The notes under the pieces were generated by a model that did no database searches, was not told the DNA's origin, and saw only the letters and a list, made by a program, of their open reading frames with translations. This document shows positions 1-11,745 of a stretch of DNA of 64,000 nucleotides, piece by piece (the stretch's first letter is position 1; each line of letters begins with the position of its first letter). The stretch is from Perognathus longimembris pacificus. Taxonomy: Eukaryota > Chordata > Mammalia > Rodentia > Heteromyidae. Position numbers and translations under genes: made by a program. The DNA is taken from assembly GCF_023159225.1 (NCBI RefSeq), contig NC_063161.1, forward strand, positions 125,588,958-125,652,957, read 5' to 3'.

Positions 1-78
1 TGACTGAGCTGGCTTTGAACTGCGATCCTCAGATGTCAGCCTCCTAAGTAGCTAGGATTACAGGTGCAATCCACCAGC
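1..78 (-). repeat. B1-dID-like SINE, partial
   Basis: Reads on the minus strand as the 5' half of the 7SL-derived (B1-like) monomer, with the hallmark block of 'tagctaggattacagg' type near 50-65. It is cut by the window start, so the tRNA-like right half is not seen. Confidence 0.75.
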
Positions 79-79
79 C

Positions 80-288
80 AATGCAACAACGATACTCATA
101 TGACAATATGTTGGAAATTAACTGTAGAACTCGGGGTGGGAGGGTGCTGAGGGAGAGGGAAGGTAGGAGAAAAATAAGGAAAGGGGTAGCAAGTATGACA
201 AGAAATGTACTCACTACCTTACGTATGTAACTGTAACCCCTCTGAACATCACTTTGATAATTAAATTAAATTAAAAAAGAAAAAAGAA
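80..288 (+). mobile_element. L1 3' end, truncated
   Basis: Matches the 3'-UTR tail seen in the other L1 copies here: a G-rich tract around 134-190, then 'acaagaaatgtactcac', 'ctgtaacccctctg' and 'tttgataat' followed by A-rich sequence. Diverged, so older than the copy at 678-1109. Confidence 0.7.
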
Positions 289-504
289 GGGGCTGGGAAT
301 ATGGCCTAGTGGCAAGAGTGCTTGCCTCCTACACATGAAGCTCTTGGTTCGATTCCCCAGCACCACATATATGGAAAACGGCCAGAAGGGACGCTGTGGC
401 TCAGGTGGCAGAGTGTTAGCCTTGAGCAAAAAGAAGCCAGGGACAGTGCTCAGGCCCTGAGTCCAAGGCCCAGGACTGGCCAAAAAAAAAAAAAAAAAAA
501 AAAA
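289..504 (+). mobile_element. Dimeric tRNA-derived SINE (ID + ID-like)
   Basis: The left unit is an ID (tRNA-Ala-derived) element with A box 'tggcctagtgg' and B box 'ggttcgattcc'. The right unit has A box-like 'tggctcaggtgg' and ends 'ccaggactggcc' plus poly-A. It shares the diagnostic run 'acacatgaagctcttgg' with the copy at 62554, so the two form one subfamily. Confidence 0.88.
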
Positions 505-506
505 GG

Positions 507-677
507 AAAAAGAAAAAGGAAGAGGAAATAGGATAAATACAGCAAGAATACTTCATGTTTGCATGTGATAAAGGAAGTGAATTATGTGAAATGAGAGAAC
601 AGATGAATGGGGAGCATGATAAGAAGAGGCAAATATTGAACAGGAAACATAGTACACATGGATGGACTCCCTTGTAT
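507..677 (+). repeat. Left copy of 171-bp direct repeat flanking an L1
   Basis: Positions 507-677 match 1110-1280 at a constant offset of 603 with no gap and two substitutions (556 T versus 1159 C; 615 C versus 1218 G). The repeat stops where the L1 5' truncation begins at 678. This is what a target-site duplication looks like, but L1 TSDs are usually about 7-20 bp. Confidence 0.85.
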
Positions 678-1109
678 GAAATGAACTCCATGTTATGGAA
701 ACAATTGTTATATCACAGTTGTAACTACTTTCAACGTCCCATGTGTATCTGTAGCTTCTATTATTGATGATGTTCTTGTATCACATTCCTGTGGTTGTAC
801 CTACACTATCTCTGTAATCTTATCTGAGTATATTGGAAACCGTGTTTACTGGTATTGGAAGTAGGAAATTGAAAGGGAATACCAAAATTGAGAGACACAG
901 GGTAAAAAAAGAGAAACAACTACAAAAGCAATACTTGCAAAACTGTTTGGTGTAAGTGAACTGAACACCTCTGGGGGGGGGGGAGGGAAAGGGGGGGAGG
1001 GAGGAGGGTATGAGGGACAAGGTAACAAACAGTACAAGAAATGTATCCAATGCCTAACATATGAAACTGTAACCTCTCTGTACATCAGTTTGATAATAAA
1101 AATTTGAAA
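678..1109 (+). mobile_element. 5'-truncated L1 3'-UTR insertion
   Basis: Starts 'gaaatgaactccatg', a point internal to the longer L1 copies (compare about 40158 and the reverse copies near 37140 and 49580). It runs through the G-rich tract at 970-1008 and ends 'tttgataataaaaattt' plus poly-A. It has no coding capacity. The 171-bp direct repeat lies immediately on both sides. Confidence 0.88.
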
Positions 1110-1280
1110 AAAAAGAAAAAGGAAGAGGAAATAGGATAAATACAGCAAGAATACTTCACGTTTGCATGTGATAAAGGAAGTGAATTATGTGAAATGAGAG
1201 AACAGATGAATGGGGAGGATGATAAGAAGAGGCAAATATTGAACAGGAAACATAGTACACATGGATGGACTCCCTTGTAT
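1110..1280 (+). repeat. Right copy of 171-bp direct repeat
   Basis: Partner of 507-677. Beyond 1280 the sequence continues as unassigned DNA ('aaccttttgaag') that is absent after the left copy, which fits this being the original target. Confidence 0.85.
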
Positions 1281-2484
1281 AACCTTTTGAAGTTCAGAAA
1301 AAAATTAATTTAAATTAAAAAAATGTATAGACCTTGTTCCACACCCCAAACCCACTACATCAGGATGGGCATGTGTAACAAGATTTCCAGGTCACTCCCA
1401 TGCATGTGCATGTTTGGGAAGCATAGCTGCTGATGAGCAACACAAAGGGGACACGTGGGTGAATATTAAATCCTGCTCCTTGGATGGGCTGCTTTCTCAG
1501 AATGTAGCTTGTGGGCCTTTTGCAGTCTCTTCTTTCTGTGCCAGTTTTCTTTCCTGGTACATTTGCACCCACTAACCACATGCTCTGCTTTGACTGTCAG
1601 CTTGCCTTGCCACCTCCTCAGCAGAGCAGCTGCTCATTCTCCAGGTTCTCTGTCCTCCAGGGAGGGCATTGGGAACTTGTCAGATGGAAAGCAGCCCTGC
1701 AGAATACATGGTTGTGCCTTGCCTGAGTGGAGACCCACCTTCCTTTCTGCACCTGCCTCTCCTTTCAAATGTCAATGGAAATAGAAAAGGAAGCTCGAGG
1801 TTCAGAGGTTATTTCCCTTGCCATATTGGGAGATCCTGAAGAGCCTATAATAATGCTAGCTCTTTTCAGTAAAATGTAATAATAGAAATGACAAGTAAAA
1901 CGTTTTAAGATTGCTAGGGGGTGGGGAGGGTGCAAAGCAATTGAGCTGTTCTAGCATTTTCTTAAATGGAGCCCAGAGGCCTTAATTATGATGTATGTTT
2001 CTTCAGGTAAAACTTTCAAGCAAATTAGAGTAAGCAATTATATCATTTTCCTGCTGTTCTCCATCTCTCTCTTATGCTTCTTTATGATAGACACCATTCA
2101 GAATACAGTAGCTTGAACAGAAGTTTAGGTTGATTCTAGTGGGGACAAGTTGGATATTGAACCTTGAAATCTCTCCTTAGAATTTCTATCTAACCTGTAC
2201 TCAATTTTCTAGAGGAAGATGTACTCACCTGTGCTGGTACTTAACCACATCCTCTGACAGAACACCTGTCTACCTGGAGCTCAGTGCTTCAGACATATGA
2301 GATTCTCAGTAAATATCTATTGCAGGCATGTGCTGTCTTCCAGGGCATTGCTTGACCCCTGGTAGAGTGCATTATTAAGGTCTCTCTCCATGAAATTTCT
2401 GCCTATTAGTTTTTTCTTGTGTTTTGTGAGCCCCTAGATTGAGTCCTAGGGGGGAAATTATTTTTTAAAAATCCTTATTTACTG
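1281..2484. other. Unassigned single-copy-like DNA
   Basis: No repeat family, RNA gene or exon recognised. Overlapping short frames around 1509-1784 lack domains and splice context. Base composition is ordinary apart from a small G-rich patch near 1918-1930. Confidence 0.5.
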
Positions 2485-2645
2485 TGTCTGGCACTGTACA
2501 TTGATTTTTCTCATTTAGTCCTTACCATAAGTAGTTGCTATTATTTGTTTTTATTTATTTTAAGATAAAGAAATGGATGCTTTGGAAGATAGTTTGTTGG
2601 AAGTCTTAGAAACTGGCAAAGCAGAGATTTGAATCCAGGGAGTAT
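2485..2645 (+). repeat. MIR SINE (ancient mammalian)
   Basis: Follows the MIR core in order: 'gtctggcactgtaca', 'tctcatttagtcctta', a run matching 'tattatt...', 'gataaagaaa', then 'gcagagatttgaatcc' near 2620-2636. Heavily diverged, as expected for a pre-eutherian repeat. Confidence 0.8.
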
Positions 2646-5222
2646 TAACTGGAAAGTTGATGTTCTCAACTACTGACAATTGCATAGCATTCATAATAGA
2701 AGCTGACAATGTCTTGGGCTTTCCAATGACCAGGATTTCCAGAAAATTGCAAATATCAGTTGCAAAGTGAGTCATGGACTCTTGAGGCTCATGCAAAGGA
2801 AGTTATTCTGCATGGGTCATCAAGAAAGACACTGAAAGCTGATGCTGACATCCTGTTGGTCCCACAAATGTGCAGCTATGCAAAAATCCTTCAAATTTTT
2901 TGTAGCCTTATTATAATGGGAAGCATAGCTCTGGTAAACCAATAAGTACTGGGTTCTGCAAAGAACTAGTGGTCACCTCTCATGTCCTCCTTGATAATAA
3001 AATCTCCAGGCCTCTTACCCAGGCTGCAAATACAATCTTAGAGTTCCCAGCTGTGCTTTTTGGTGTAAGTAATGTATTAATGGTGTGAAAAAAATCACAG
3101 ATCACAAATCCATTCCTTGAGCAGATGTGGTGACTGTAACAGCCTGCCTTTGCCACCACGGGTGAAGGTCTCCTAGCAGAACATACAATTCCTGAAAATG
3201 AGAATAGCCTGGCTCACCTCAAATGCATGGAAGTTGACATTCCATTTGGATTTGTGGTCATAAGCTTGAATATTTGCCTGGAACCCTGCTGTTGCAGGCA
3301 GTTACTGAGGCCAACAGAGCTGGGAGAGAAAGGAATCCGAACAGCATCTCAGAGATTCTGTAAAATCAAACCTGAAAGAGAGGTGAAAGCATCACATGGA
3401 GGTTTCTCTCCCTCTGATTGATAGTGACAACAAATCATTACTTATGGGTGGACAACACAAAAGGCACACTGCTGGATGGTAGAATAAAGGATGTGAAATG
3501 ATTTTACAAAGTTCAAGTGTTATACAAATGCAAGGTGTGTGCTAGTGTTATCTATCTTGTATTGTAATCATTCTTTCTGGATTGGCTCTGGCAGGAAAGA
3601 AGTGCCTAAGCAAGCAGGAAGAAGGAAAAATAAACAAGCAAGCAACAACAACAAAAAAAACACAGTGTATTGGAGAGACCAAAATGTGTGTAAAAGCTAA
3701 GGACCTGTTCTTCCTCAAATGTCATATATAATAAATATGATGGTGTAACCCTTGTTAAAACCAGACTGTGGTAACTTGTAGCTTCTATTTCTTCTTGAGG
3801 TATTCTCTCTGAAATAATGTGTTTTGGTCTGTTTTTCTCCCTTATACAATATCCAATTTACCTCAGCTTTCCAGATTTCCAGTGCTATCTTATCCCCCTT
3901 CTATGGATACTTTAAAATTCAGATTGATGGGTTTGCTCAGTATTTACTGAGCACCTCCCCCATCTGAGGCTCTGGTTGACATTGTGGTATAAAGACAAAT
4001 AAAGCTAGCTCTTTGCTGTCAACATCTTATAGGATGACAGGAATAGTCACATGCAGGAAAAGAGGTATTATAGGTCCTACAAAGTGATCTGAATTGTTTG
4101 TAAGGGAGAAAGAATGGTCAGCTCTAGCTTAAAGGGAAGAGAATAGAGGCGGTTCAGGAAAAACTTCTTGCACAACCTCCCTTGGCCTTGAGTTGGTTAT
4201 ATCTCTAAAAGAAAACTGGCTATCCCTTTATGTATTTGATGCATTATAGTTGACCCACAAGACAATCTTATTTTTCTTATTTCCAAAGGTGAAATGTCAC
4301 CTGTATTGTGCCAGGTACCCCGCTAGGAAATTGCGCTCTAAACTGGAGGCAGATGTAGACTTAATTGTGTCTACAAAAGAGAGGCACAACTCTGGAAGAA
4401 ATTAGAAGACCTTCACACATACTGTTACTTTGGTCTGAGATTCTTTGTTTCAGGTTCCCGACCAATTTTCCCAAGATAATGGATCTAGCAGAATTATGAC
4501 CTGTTGTACAAATATTACTAAGCACCTGGGGAGATTGTCCTTTCTAGTTGTGTGAGTCCACTTGATTAGTCCTGGCCAATGAGAAGATGTGTACAGTGGC
4601 ATATGTCGTGGAGGAGTACTGGGATGTCAGTGTCAGACCCTCAGATATCTTCATCTCACTGTCTTAGCATTTGTTACCACTGAGCCTGACAGCTCTGCTC
4701 TACCAGCCTGGGTCCTTGTGTCCCAAATGTTTATTAGCAGAGGCCCTCTGCCATAGTGCATAGGGTAAGCAAGAAATATGTTCTTTGTTTTTAATCTCTG
4801 ATTCTTTTGGCTGTTGGTTACTATAGCTTAACCCAGTGGGGCTCTTTATGATACACATTTTTTTTGAAAGGCCTCTGTATTTCCCAGTAAGTTTTGCCTC
4901 TCACATGTGTGCATTTCTCCTTGTAATGCTCTTTTATTAAAGAAAAATCCTAATGTTTGATTGGTTGGCTTATAAAAGGATATATGCCATATTTATCTTA
5001 TTTATTATCATATTCCACAGACCTAAGAGTAATTAGCACGTAGAAAACAAATGCTTGTTAGACAAATACATAAACAAATGAATCAGGATTGTTGTATGAA
5101 ATCTCATGTGTTTGTAGCGATGGAATTCATCATAAAGATACTATATCCTTAGACCAGCGTCAGGTCAGTGATTTAAAACATTTCTCCTGCCCCTCACTGA
5201 TTATTATCTCAGATTGCTTTTC

Positions 5223-5227
<5 letters not shown>
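2646..5227. other. Unassigned DNA with weak ancient-repeat traces
   Basis: Mostly unrecognised. Near 3940-4020 the phrase 'tatttactgagcacct' followed by 'aaagacaaataa' resembles the conserved part of L2/MIR-type repeats. Near 5020-5085 a second weak L2-like tail is possible. No exon structure is visible. Confidence 0.4.

Positions 5228-5270
<43 letters not shown>
5228..5270. repeat. (TG)n microsatellite
   Basis: About 21 uninterrupted TG units. It ends next to degraded SINE-like DNA at about 5285-5385 on the minus strand, so it may have grown from that element's tail. Confidence 0.95.
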
Positions 5271-5273
<3 letters not shown>

Positions 5274-5284
5274 GTGTATGCTTA

Positions 5285-5387
5285 TGTGTGCTGGAACTCG
5301 TTCTTGAACACAAAACCTCTCATTCTTGCATGGCTTGTTTGTTTATGGTTGGTGCTCTACAGCTTGATTCATTTCTCCAGCTTTGCT
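5285..5387 (-). repeat. Degraded ID-like SINE
   Basis: Phrases such as 'ctggaactcg', 'cttgaacacaaaac', 'gtgctctac' and 'agcttgattcatttctcc' follow the order of a reverse ID/B1-dID right unit. Heavily mutated, so the family call is tentative. Confidence 0.4.
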
Positions 5388-5520
5388 TCAAAAAATTTTT
5401 AATCGTTATTGGAAAGGTGATATTCAGAGGGGTTACACTTACATAATTCAGGCAATGAGTACATTCCTTTTTGGGCAGTGCCACCCCTTCCCTCACTCTT
5501 TTTCCTTTTCCAGTAAGTTG
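5388..5520 (-). mobile_element. L1 3' end, reverse
   Basis: Reverse complement of the L1 tail: 'cgttattggaaaggtgatattcagaggggttac' parallels the copies at 36436, 38856 and 45401, followed by the C-rich tract and 'agtaagttgttc'. It continues directly from the SINE remnant. Confidence 0.65.
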
Positions 5521-7278
5521 TTCCAACTCCTTTGCATTTCCTAGAGGAAATAAGGTCGCTGGCTGTGTTACTTGGGGCTTGCCTTAGCTGCAGTCCTTTG
5601 ATATGCACAGCAGCCCACAGACTCTGGCATACCACATGTCTCCAAAATACACAGCTTTGATGAAGCAACTTCCTTCCCTGCATAAACATAACAATTAACT
5701 AAAGCAGGTAAGGTTTTCTCTTGGGAAGATAATGAAGCTTACCATCCTGCCTGTGTAATTTTTTTTGTCCATGTGTGTCTGGTATCCCAGCTTGGATATC
5801 TCCTGTTCCCTCTAGGGAAAATATAACCAGTATATGTAGTGCTTGAACAAAACACCTGCCTGGCTTAAGAAACCATCTAAGTTGTTCCAGTTCAGCTCAA
5901 CACGAACACCTACCATTCAGGAGCAGTATGGAGAACTGTTCTCTCTTTTATCTAGTGAAAGAATGGTGGGAGAACATGCAAAACCCCCCATGTATCACTG
6001 TGCCCTGAATCTTGGACTGTCTACTTTATCCCTGATGACTTCATTTAGACTGGAACCAGGAAGGCACAACAGGAGGCAAACTGGGAGGCCTTTCACTCTG
6101 GTTCCTGACCAGGAGCCCTGTGTTCCTTAAGAGTAGGTGGTGGGTGTGTGATGGTGGTAAATGGTGGGTAGCCCCTGTCAATTACTCCCATCTTCTCCTT
6201 CCTCGTCCTTCTTTCTGGGCCTCAAGTGGACTTGACAGTCTGTTTTGCCTCAGGTATAAACTTATTTCCAGTTCCCCCTCTGAAGCCTGCTGAGCATTTA
6301 TGTGCAGAGGCACTGACTGCCTGGCTGAAGCAATCGATGATCCGTGCTCACTGCCACCTCTCTTTGTTACGCTTGCTTCCCACACATTCATCTTGTTGCT
6401 GGTTTTTGTCTCCCTGGCCACTCTCGATTGGCTGTGTTTTGGCACTGTATGACCACTCATCCTCATTTTCCAGTGACAAGGACGGTCTCCTTTTGACAAT
6501 GAGGGGCAAACAAGTATAAATAGCATGATTTATAGATCAAAGTGCCAAAGAAGAGAAAAACCTTCTATGTAACCTCCATAATGTGAATCTACAGACACAA
6601 AGTCAGGAAACACAAAGCGAAATTGTCCACTTCAATTCCTTTTGACCGTAGCTTAGAAGGATAACTCCAGGGTACATTGAAGGAGATTCAATAAAGCTGT
6701 GTCAACATGATAGTGAATCCATTTTGGCTCATCTGCTGTGGATAGACCAACCTAGTGAAAAAGCATGATGCTAATAATGCGTACAGTTCAAATCCCCTGC
6801 AGGCATGCATGTTTCCTTGTATTCCATGGCTACAGACAGAAAGCTTCATCCTGGATCTTGTTACTCTGAAAGGAGTGGGAGGAGGGGTTACAGAAGGAGA
6901 TATATCAACTGAAGTGCATTAAAGCAAAATACACAAATGCACTGGTAGGGAATTCAAGCCGTATCTATAATCAGTATCTTTAGGATATACAGAAGGTCCC
7001 TGCTTTGTTATGATTTGTTTTACCAAACTTTTTTTGACTTGATGACTGCCAAATTGGTGCCCAGTCAGGAAAAGCATAGATCACCTTGTGAATTTTGGCA
7101 TTCTAGGTGAATATTCCAAAGGAAAATACTCTATTGTGATGCTGGATGGCAGCAGTGAGACTCAGTTCTCAGTCAGTCAGAGGATTATAGGAGCAATAAC
7201 TCATACCGTATTGTATGCTGTGTTGCTAAGATGGGATGTGTGGTAGGCAAGGTGTAGTAAATGCATTTCAACTCACAT
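5521..7278. other. Unassigned DNA
   Basis: No repeat or RNA gene recognised. Frames at 5843-6130 (+), 6226-6519 (+) and 6182-6526 (-) overlap or lie side by side and lack domain signatures, so they are treated as chance frames. Confidence 0.5.
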
Positions 7279-7330
7279 TTTTAACTCTGTGTGTGTTTGT
7301 GTGTGTGTGTACATGCATGCATACATGCGC
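7279..7330. repeat. Imperfect (TG)n / (CATG) microsatellite
   Basis: Interrupted TG repeat passing into 'catgcatgcatacatgcgcatg'-type alternation (purine-pyrimidine, potentially Z-DNA-forming). It abuts the 3' end of the minus-strand SINE that starts at about 7342. Confidence 0.85.
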
Positions 7331-7341
7331 ATGCTAGTGTT

Positions 7342-7552
7342 CCTGAGGGCTTTAACTCAGAGGCTAGATGCTGTCCCTGAAATTTCTTTTTTGGCTCAAG
7401 ATTAATACTCTACTTGAGACACAGCTCCACTTCTGTCTTATTGGTGGTCAGGAAATAAGAGTCTGATGAGTTTTCTTGTGTGGGCTGGCTTTGAACAGCA
7501 ATTCTGAAGAGCTAGGATTACAGGCATAAGCCAAAAATGCCTGGTGATATTT
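7342..7552 (-). mobile_element. B1-dID-like composite SINE
   Basis: On the minus strand a B1-like left monomer ('gctaggattacaggc', 7508-7526) is followed by the linker 'ggaaataagagtct' and a tRNA-like right monomer ('actctacttgagacacagctcc'). Moderately diverged. Confidence 0.8.
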
Positions 7553-9129
7553 TTAACTTATGATGGGTTTATCAGAACACAATCCCCATCATAAGTTGAA
7601 GAATATATACCTATATACCTCAAGTCATTTTCTTTTTTAGTGTTAGTTCATTGGAGGCTTGTATTTTGGTTGATATGTCATTCTAAGTCTGCTCCTGTTG
7701 AACTCCGTAGTCAGCAATCCAATGCAAAGAGCATGAGCATTTATTGCTTGTAAGTCAATGAAGAACAAACATCTTACTCATCTCTTTATCCTTAGTTCTT
7801 GGAAAGATGCAGGACACATAGAAATGCTGTAAATGCTTGCTGTCCTCAATGGAGCTAATACATGGGGCAATCAGGAACCAGTATGGAGAGAGTACTCACT
7901 GGCTCCCAGGAATGTGAGGCTCTAAGAATGCAGAGGCAAATAAAAATGTGTCTGCTCTTAAACATACATATTCAAGTCTTTCCTCATGGAACACAGTTGC
8001 AGAGGTGATTTGGAAAATTTAGCCTTTACTTCATAAACTTTAAGTGTTGTTTTAGGATTGCCTAAGTTCATGATTAATGGCTTTATGGAGATTTGCAGTA
8101 CTGTTGTGGCCATCCCTTTTTCTACATATATCCTAGATGAGTGTAATCACAAAGTTGACATCTCATGTTTTCCTTTCTCTTGGCTTAGCTTGTGTCTGAG
8201 GAAAGCACTCATTAATCAATCTTGGTCCCAGTGAAGGAATCACCAATTTCCTGCATTGAGGTTGACTACTGGAAGGATCTCAAACATACCATGGGTACTT
8301 CAAATAGACTAAGCCATGGTTTAGTGGGACTCATGAGGAATTCTTTGTATCCATACTTAATATAAAACCATATCAGAAGGCACCTGGGAATCTGTCCACT
8401 ATACTCTCACTAGGATGCATATAGCCCTTTCCTAGGGAAGGTAACAACATACTGCAGAAGTTTATTGCCTCTTGAGTGTGAACCTCAGAGGCGATCAGAA
8501 TGCACTTAATGTAAGTGGCTCAAAATCAACTGCAGGGGGCGCTCAGAGCCCTGAGGCCAGGAGTTGAAGCTTTCCTTATAAAAGGTAAAGCAGGTTAAAT
8601 CTCTGATTTGCACTTTAATTTCTGGGTTGCCCCAAACATAAAGGACATTTCTGTTTTAATCACGTCTTCAGAGTGGCTAATGTTCTTTGAGACAGTCTGA
8701 GAAGTCCTCCTTAGTCTAGTCTTAAGCATTCAAAGAGGAACTTGGATGGGTGTTAGGAAAATTACTCATGGAGAGACACTCATGGAGAAAAAATTGCTCT
8801 ATCACCAAAAATAATTTGAATTATGTACTCTAAAGTTTCTTTTGTGAACACCTTATCCTGTGTCCTCAGTGGTCACTCCTGTGTGAAAGGACAGGTGGCT
8901 CTCTAGGGTATGAAAGAGTATGGAAATTTAGAACCACAGCCTTAGCTGTGTATGTAGCTGCCTGCAAGAGCTTTGAGCAGTATGTCACAGATTTCTGCAC
9001 TAGGGGCTGTCAGTAGGAATGATGCAATCCCAGAACTCTTTATCACTATTTACAATCATGCTTTAGTTTGTATTCATCTCAGTATCACATACTTGTACAT
9101 GGTCAGCATTCAACAGTTGGTTAAAAGAA
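7553..9129. other. Unassigned DNA with a candidate CTCF site
   Basis: No gene or repeat recognised with confidence apart from weak L2/MIR-like phrases near 7790-7960. The regulatory candidate at 8525-8544 is listed separately. Confidence 0.45.
8525..8544 (+). promoter_or_regulatory. Candidate CTCF-binding motif
   Basis: 'actgcagggggcgc' fits 12 of 14 positions of the CTCF core consensus (C-C-A-S-Y-A-G-R-K-G-G-C-R-S), including the invariant central A-G and G-G-C. It contains the only CpG nearby and is outside any recognised repeat. Sequence match only. Confidence 0.4.
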
Positions 9130-9640
9130 TCTGGACGGGAATCAAAACTACATTAAGACTTCAACTCACTCTAGTCAATGGCTGTCACAACAGAAACAAC
9201 AAATATTGGCAAGAATGTGAGGGAACTAATGAAACTCTTATACATTGTTGGTTGGTGATGATGTGCATTACTGCAACAACTATGGAAAAAATTTGAAATC
9301 TCCTAAAAAAAAACCTCACTAAACATAGGACTACAATAAGATTAAGCGATACCAATGGGATATATACCTGAAGAAATCTAAGCCAGGACACAATAGAGAC
9401 ACATAGCCATGGTTGTTGTAACACTATTCATGATAGCTAAGCAAATGAAGCAGTCTAGATACTGTACTACTAAAGAAGAGATAAAGAAAATATGCTATGT
9501 ATGTGTATACATACAAGGCTGCATTAATCATCCATAAAGAAGAACGAAAGTATGTAATTTGTAGGAAAATGGATGGAACGATAGAATATCATGTTAAGCA
9601 TAGCAAGACAGAAGGACAAGTGTCACATGCTTTCTCTTAT
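9130..9640 (+). mobile_element. Old L1, ORF2 3' end into 3' UTR
   Basis: Follows the well-known end of L1 ORF2: 'ttggcaagaatgtg', 'cttatacattgttggt', 'gggatatatacctgaag', 'atggttgttgtaacactattcatgatagc', 'aaaatggatgga' and 'catgctttctcttatat'. Many stops and indels, so non-functional. Older than the G-tract L1 copies. Confidence 0.8.
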
Positions 9641-9719
9641 ATATCAAGTCAAAGTCAAAATATCTGTGAATCCATCAACACACACAGAAAATGTAATTGT
9701 AGCTAGAGAGAGAACATGC

Positions 9720-9785
9720 TTGTATCCACATACATATATGCATAGGTACATACATATACATACATATACACATACACATATAGAG
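9720..9785. repeat. (ATAC)n / (CATA)n imperfect microsatellite
   Basis: Interrupted tetranucleotide repeats of the ATAC/ACAT type lying in the 3' part of the old L1 region. Confidence 0.85.
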
Positions 9786-10245
9786 TGAGAGAGAAAGAAC
9801 ATGATTTTAACAGTGGGACTATTTTGGAGGAAAAAGGACAAATGGAAAAGAAGACACAAAGCCAGGAAGAGAGTAACAATAACTCAGCTGCTAGGCTGAC
9901 ATTGACATTGTCCTATAGTATAGTATTTTAGTGTTGAAAGCTAAAATGAAAAAAATAGTTGTCTTTAGAGGGTTTTGACAGTAAATAATAGAAAACAGTT
10001 CAAATTACCTTGAATAGAGTGGGAATTTATGAGAAAGATACTAGAGTAACTCTTGGAATCCGAGGTAAACTCACCTAGAATCCAATCCATATGCTTATTC
10101 TGATCACTATGTTAGTAAAACCATGCTTTGCACTAGTCACCATTTTCTCATGCAGAAAGACTTCCACTAGTGTACAACTTCAGGTTATTCCACTCCTCAT
10201 TTACTCCTTCCTTGGGGAGTAATTTGGAAGAATAAACTGGTTCAC
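9786..10245. other. Unassigned DNA
   Basis: A-rich start (possibly the remainder of the old L1 3' UTR) followed by unrecognised sequence. No coding signal. Confidence 0.45.
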
Positions 10246-10271
10246 CTCCCCCCCCCCCCCGCCCCGCCACC
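10246..10271. repeat. Poly-C tract at a SINE 3' end
   Basis: Near-pure C run with a few G interruptions, directly next to the 3' end of the minus-strand SINE. On the SINE strand it is a poly-G tail. Confidence 0.85.
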
Positions 10272-10502
10272 TCTGCAGTCCTGGGGCCTAAACTCTGATC
10301 CAGGGTGCTGTCCCTGAGCACTTTTGCTCAAGGCTAACACTCTACCCCTTGAGCCACAGCTCCACTTCTGGCTTTTCCTATGATTAATTGAAGATAAGAG
10401 TCTCACGGACTTTTCTTCCCTGACTGGGTTTGAATGAAGATTCTCAGATCTCAGCCTCCTGAGTAGCTAGGATTACAGGAGTGAGCCATTGGCACCTGGC
10501 TC
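10272..10502 (-). mobile_element. B1-dID-like composite SINE
   Basis: Minus strand: B1-like monomer ('gagtagctaggattacagg', 10460-10478), linker 'gataagagtctcac', then the tRNA-like unit with 'gctcaaggctaacactctacc' and 'cttgagccacagctccac'. Well preserved. Confidence 0.88.
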
Positions 10503-11745
10503 CTCTTCCCTTTTTTCTGAATCTGTATGTTTGCAGAGTGTAAGCATTCTTCTCTGCTCCTTCATCTTATATGTTCTGAATGTCTGAAAGTCACTACAGG
10601 GAAGGGCTATGGTGATGAGGAGAGGAGATCTATTTACTTTGGGATTATTGCCTAGGAAGTCAGTTTTTTGTCACACACTTAAAACACTAATCTCCAAGCT
10701 ATATCGCAAATAAAGGATGTATTTTAATTTCTATAGATCTTGACTCTCAATAGTTTTAGAACTTGGGCAAGAAAGAGTTCTTCACATTATTCTACTTACT
10801 GCTATAGACGCACAATCACTGTAAGCTGAATCTTTAGATTGGAGCTGTTTATATGCCTCTTTATATTTAGTCTTGGGGACAATTTGGCCAAATAATCTCA
10901 TACTTGTTTTCCTTAAGGGTCATGAGCAGTTGAAAGTTTTGTTGGGCAGTATGTAAGAAGAAAGAGGAGAGGGGGTGAGTAGATATTTTATGAAATATAA
11001 TTCAAGTCAACTAGCAGTAGTTAGGAAGATTGTACTATTCTTAGGATCAGGAATTATCGCCAAACTTCATACAATTGGTAGCTTTGAATAGCGTCACAAA
11101 TAATATTTTACTGAATATGTGATGTGATGTAATAGAATATATGGCTCAAACCAGAGCATATTCTCTGTGTTTATTTCACAATAACTTATATTTTGTATAA
11201 ACTCAGAGCCTGCTCAAAGCAGCTTCCTTTAGGAATCATTAAGGTCATGTGACCTGTGTCATCCAAAAGGCAGGATATCAATGGTAAACCATCCTGCTGA
11301 GAAATTAATCTTCAATCAACATGGGTATATGTGTCCTTTGGAAGTAATCATAGATATTTCATGGTTTCTTTTATTGTAGAACTTAGGGGCACGTTATATG
11401 TCAAAATGAAATCAATGTGAGAAATTGATGGGCTGAGAGGAATTCAGTCTTAAGGGCTTTGCAGTGGTGAAACAATCTAGTTATTCTTTTCCTCTGCCTG
11501 GCTGAGGTATTGTACTTGGAGTAGAAATTCTCCACTAAACTTATTTCCATGTAGTCTTCCCAAGTCTTCCTCTTAAGTTTCCTTAACCTCATTATTGCAC
11601 ATATTTCTTATTTCTTTTTTAAAATACATGAATAGACAATCACTTTTTTAATGGTAGAAGATAGAAAAGACAGAATATGAAAAATTGTTCATAATGTATA
11701 AATATTTAGGCTTTATAAAATAAAATTGAGGTTTTCGTTTTGTTT
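10503..11745. other. Unassigned AT-rich DNA
   Basis: No recognised repeat, RNA gene or exon. The 63-residue minus frame at 11401-11592 has no domain signature. Confidence 0.45.

Noticed and set aside
289..504. Possible true tRNA gene (A and B boxes present)
   Set aside because: The sequence is a SINE: it has a second tRNA-like unit, poly-A and many relatives in the window, and it does not fold as a standard tRNA cloverleaf with acceptor pairing.
507..1280. Tandem duplication unrelated to the L1
   Set aside because: The repeat edges match the L1 5' truncation and poly-A end, so a TSD-type origin is simpler, though still unusual.
5843..6130. 95-residue plus-strand frame that looked protein-like
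   Set aside because: No recognisable domain, no upstream or downstream exon context, and no second supporting feature.
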